Of a DNA stretch of 64,000 bases, positions 63,519 through 64,000 are shown piece by piece. A program made the translations under genes and the position numbers. The notes under the pieces are model-generated. The model searched no databases. It worked only from the letters and a program-made list of their open reading frames with translations, and was not told the origin of the DNA. The stretch covers positions 2,604 to 66,603 of the forward strand of contig PNAE01000004.1 of assembly GCA_003169895.1 (NCBI GenBank), in the 5' to 3' direction. The DNA comes from Gemmatimonadota bacterium. Its GTDB lineage: Bacteria > Gemmatimonadota > Gemmatimonadetes > Gemmatimonadales > GWC2-71-9. The first letter of the stretch is position 1; each line of letters starts with the position of its first letter.

Positions 63519-63908
63519 CTATTCGGTCAGCTCGATCAGCGTGCCGTGGGTCGACTTTGGATGTAGAAAGGCGATTCGGCAGCCGCTGGCACCCGCGCGA
63601 GGAGCGTCGTCGATCAACGTGTAGCCGAGTTCGCGACAGGCGGCGAGGGCCGCATCGAGATCCGGCACGCGGTAGCAGACATGATGCAGGCCGGGACCGC
63701 GCTTGGCGAGGAACCGACCGATCGGCGAGTCGGACGTGGCGGGCTCGAGCAGTTCCACTTCCGACTCGCCGAAGTCGAGATGAACGATGCGGGCCCCGTC
63801 GACGTATTCCGGGCCGCGGCACGCGACGCCCAGCACGTTGGTGTAGAATGCCAAGGCAGCATCCAGGTCGGTGACGGCGATGCCGAGATGGGCGATGGTC
63901 GGCTTCAT
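63519..63908 (-). CDS. mce: methylmalonyl-CoA epimerase
   Basis: The product is 129 residues, the family length, in two glyoxalase-type halves. Metal ligands fit: His in IAHLGIAVTDLDAAL, Glu in ESEVELLEP, His in GLHHVCYRV, and Glu in GTLIELTE. It interconverts the R and S forms of methylmalonyl-CoA for propionate metabolism. No mutase gene is in view. TAGGTT ends 7 nt before ATG 63908. Confidence 0.92.
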   Translation of the reverse strand: MKPTIAHLGIAVTDLDAALAFYTNVLGVACRGPEYVDGARIVHLDFGESEVELLEPATSDSPIGRFLAKRGPGLHHVCYRVPDLDAALAACRELGYTLIDDAPRAGASGCRIAFLHPKSTHGTLIELTE

Positions 63909-63915
63909 GCAGGTG

Positions 63916-63921
63916 AACCTA
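63916..63921 (-). promoter_or_regulatory. -10-like hexamer directly before mce
   Basis: TAGGTT, then CACCTGC, then the mce ATG on the minus strand, with no ribosome site upstream. Confidence 0.35.
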
Positions 63922-63950
63922 ATGCGAGATCACAACGAGCGGCGGGGAAA

Positions 63951-64000
63951 ATGAGCCACAGTACGGTAGCAGTGACCGACATGACATTCGACGGCGAGGT
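63951..64000 (+). CDS. start of a thioredoxin-like gene, cut by the window edge
   Basis: ATG 63951 opens a frame that is still open at the right edge (MSHSTVAVTDMTFDGEV). The VTD..FD.EV pattern is like the beginning of thioredoxin, before its active site. Only about 16 residues are visible, so this is tentative. Confidence 0.45.
   Translation, partial: MSHSTVAVTDMTFDGE

Overview
The window looks like the start of a contig from a high-GC member of the Gemmatimonadota (FCB group). This is an inference from several things together: duplicated FtsX-type orphan permeases, a Ser/Thr kinase fused to TPR repeats, a short primary-type sigma factor without region 1.1, and promoters resembling the Bacteroidetes TAnnTTTG -7 element. 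There is no rRNA gene to confirm the phylum. About 57 kb is an ordinary, densely packed chromosomal core. The first 6.7 kb is different: visibly lower in GC, opening with a run of 22 Gs, and one end of an integrated element.

Left end (1-6.76 kb). A leftward set of overlapping genes encodes small acidic proteins, a possible ribbon-helix-helix protein, a large serine recombinase and a complete T7-type single-subunit RNA polymerase. The recombinase and polymerase overlap by ATGA. Rightward of these genes the sequence enters comM (Mg-chelatase-like AAA+ protein) in mid-gene, just before the Walker A codons, so the element has most likely integrated into comM. A large serine integrase in one operon with a T7-like polymerase suggests a temperate T7-like phage or a relative; the rest of it would lie left of the window.

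7.8-16.4 kb. A TPR Ser/Thr kinase, a zinc-ribbon membrane protein, an S41 peptidase, and a cassette of ECF sigma factor, anti-sigma factor, DUF4097 protein and secreted protein. Directly after the cassette lies a 75-bp copy of the 3' end of the S41 gene.

16.4-29.7 kb. A secreted M14 carboxypeptidase-like protein, an ArfB-type hydrolase, an orphan NtrC-family regulator, an aldehyde dehydrogenase, the short RpoD-type sigma factor, YajQ, SpoIID/LytB, a Gfo/Idh/MocA oxidoreductase and a DUF4105 protein.

29.8-35.5 kb. rpmE and a tightly overlapping run prfA-prmC-ylbF-tmk-S41-DUF2520.

35.5-48.1 kb (leftward). rpsF-rpsR-DUF2232-rplI-rsfS, a peptidase/propeller/beta-barrel fusion, a SPOR lipoprotein, smc, and aroF-lolA.

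48.2-63.0 kb (leftward). prs-rplY-pth-hppA-ychF-lipoprotein, and pdxJ-HPt-like protein-flippase-ispE with tRNA-Gln. This is an expanded form of the ispE-tRNA-Gln-prs-rplY-pth-ychF order known from Pseudomonas. The right end has a secreted protein, a methylmalonyl-CoA epimerase and the first codons of a thioredoxin-like gene.

Two themes run across regions. First, many first-in-operon genes lack a Shine-Dalgarno sequence and carry TAnnTT-like hexamers 6-7 nt before the ATG, which suggests leaderless mRNAs. Second, the element at the left brings its own polymerase and so would not depend on that promoter grammar.
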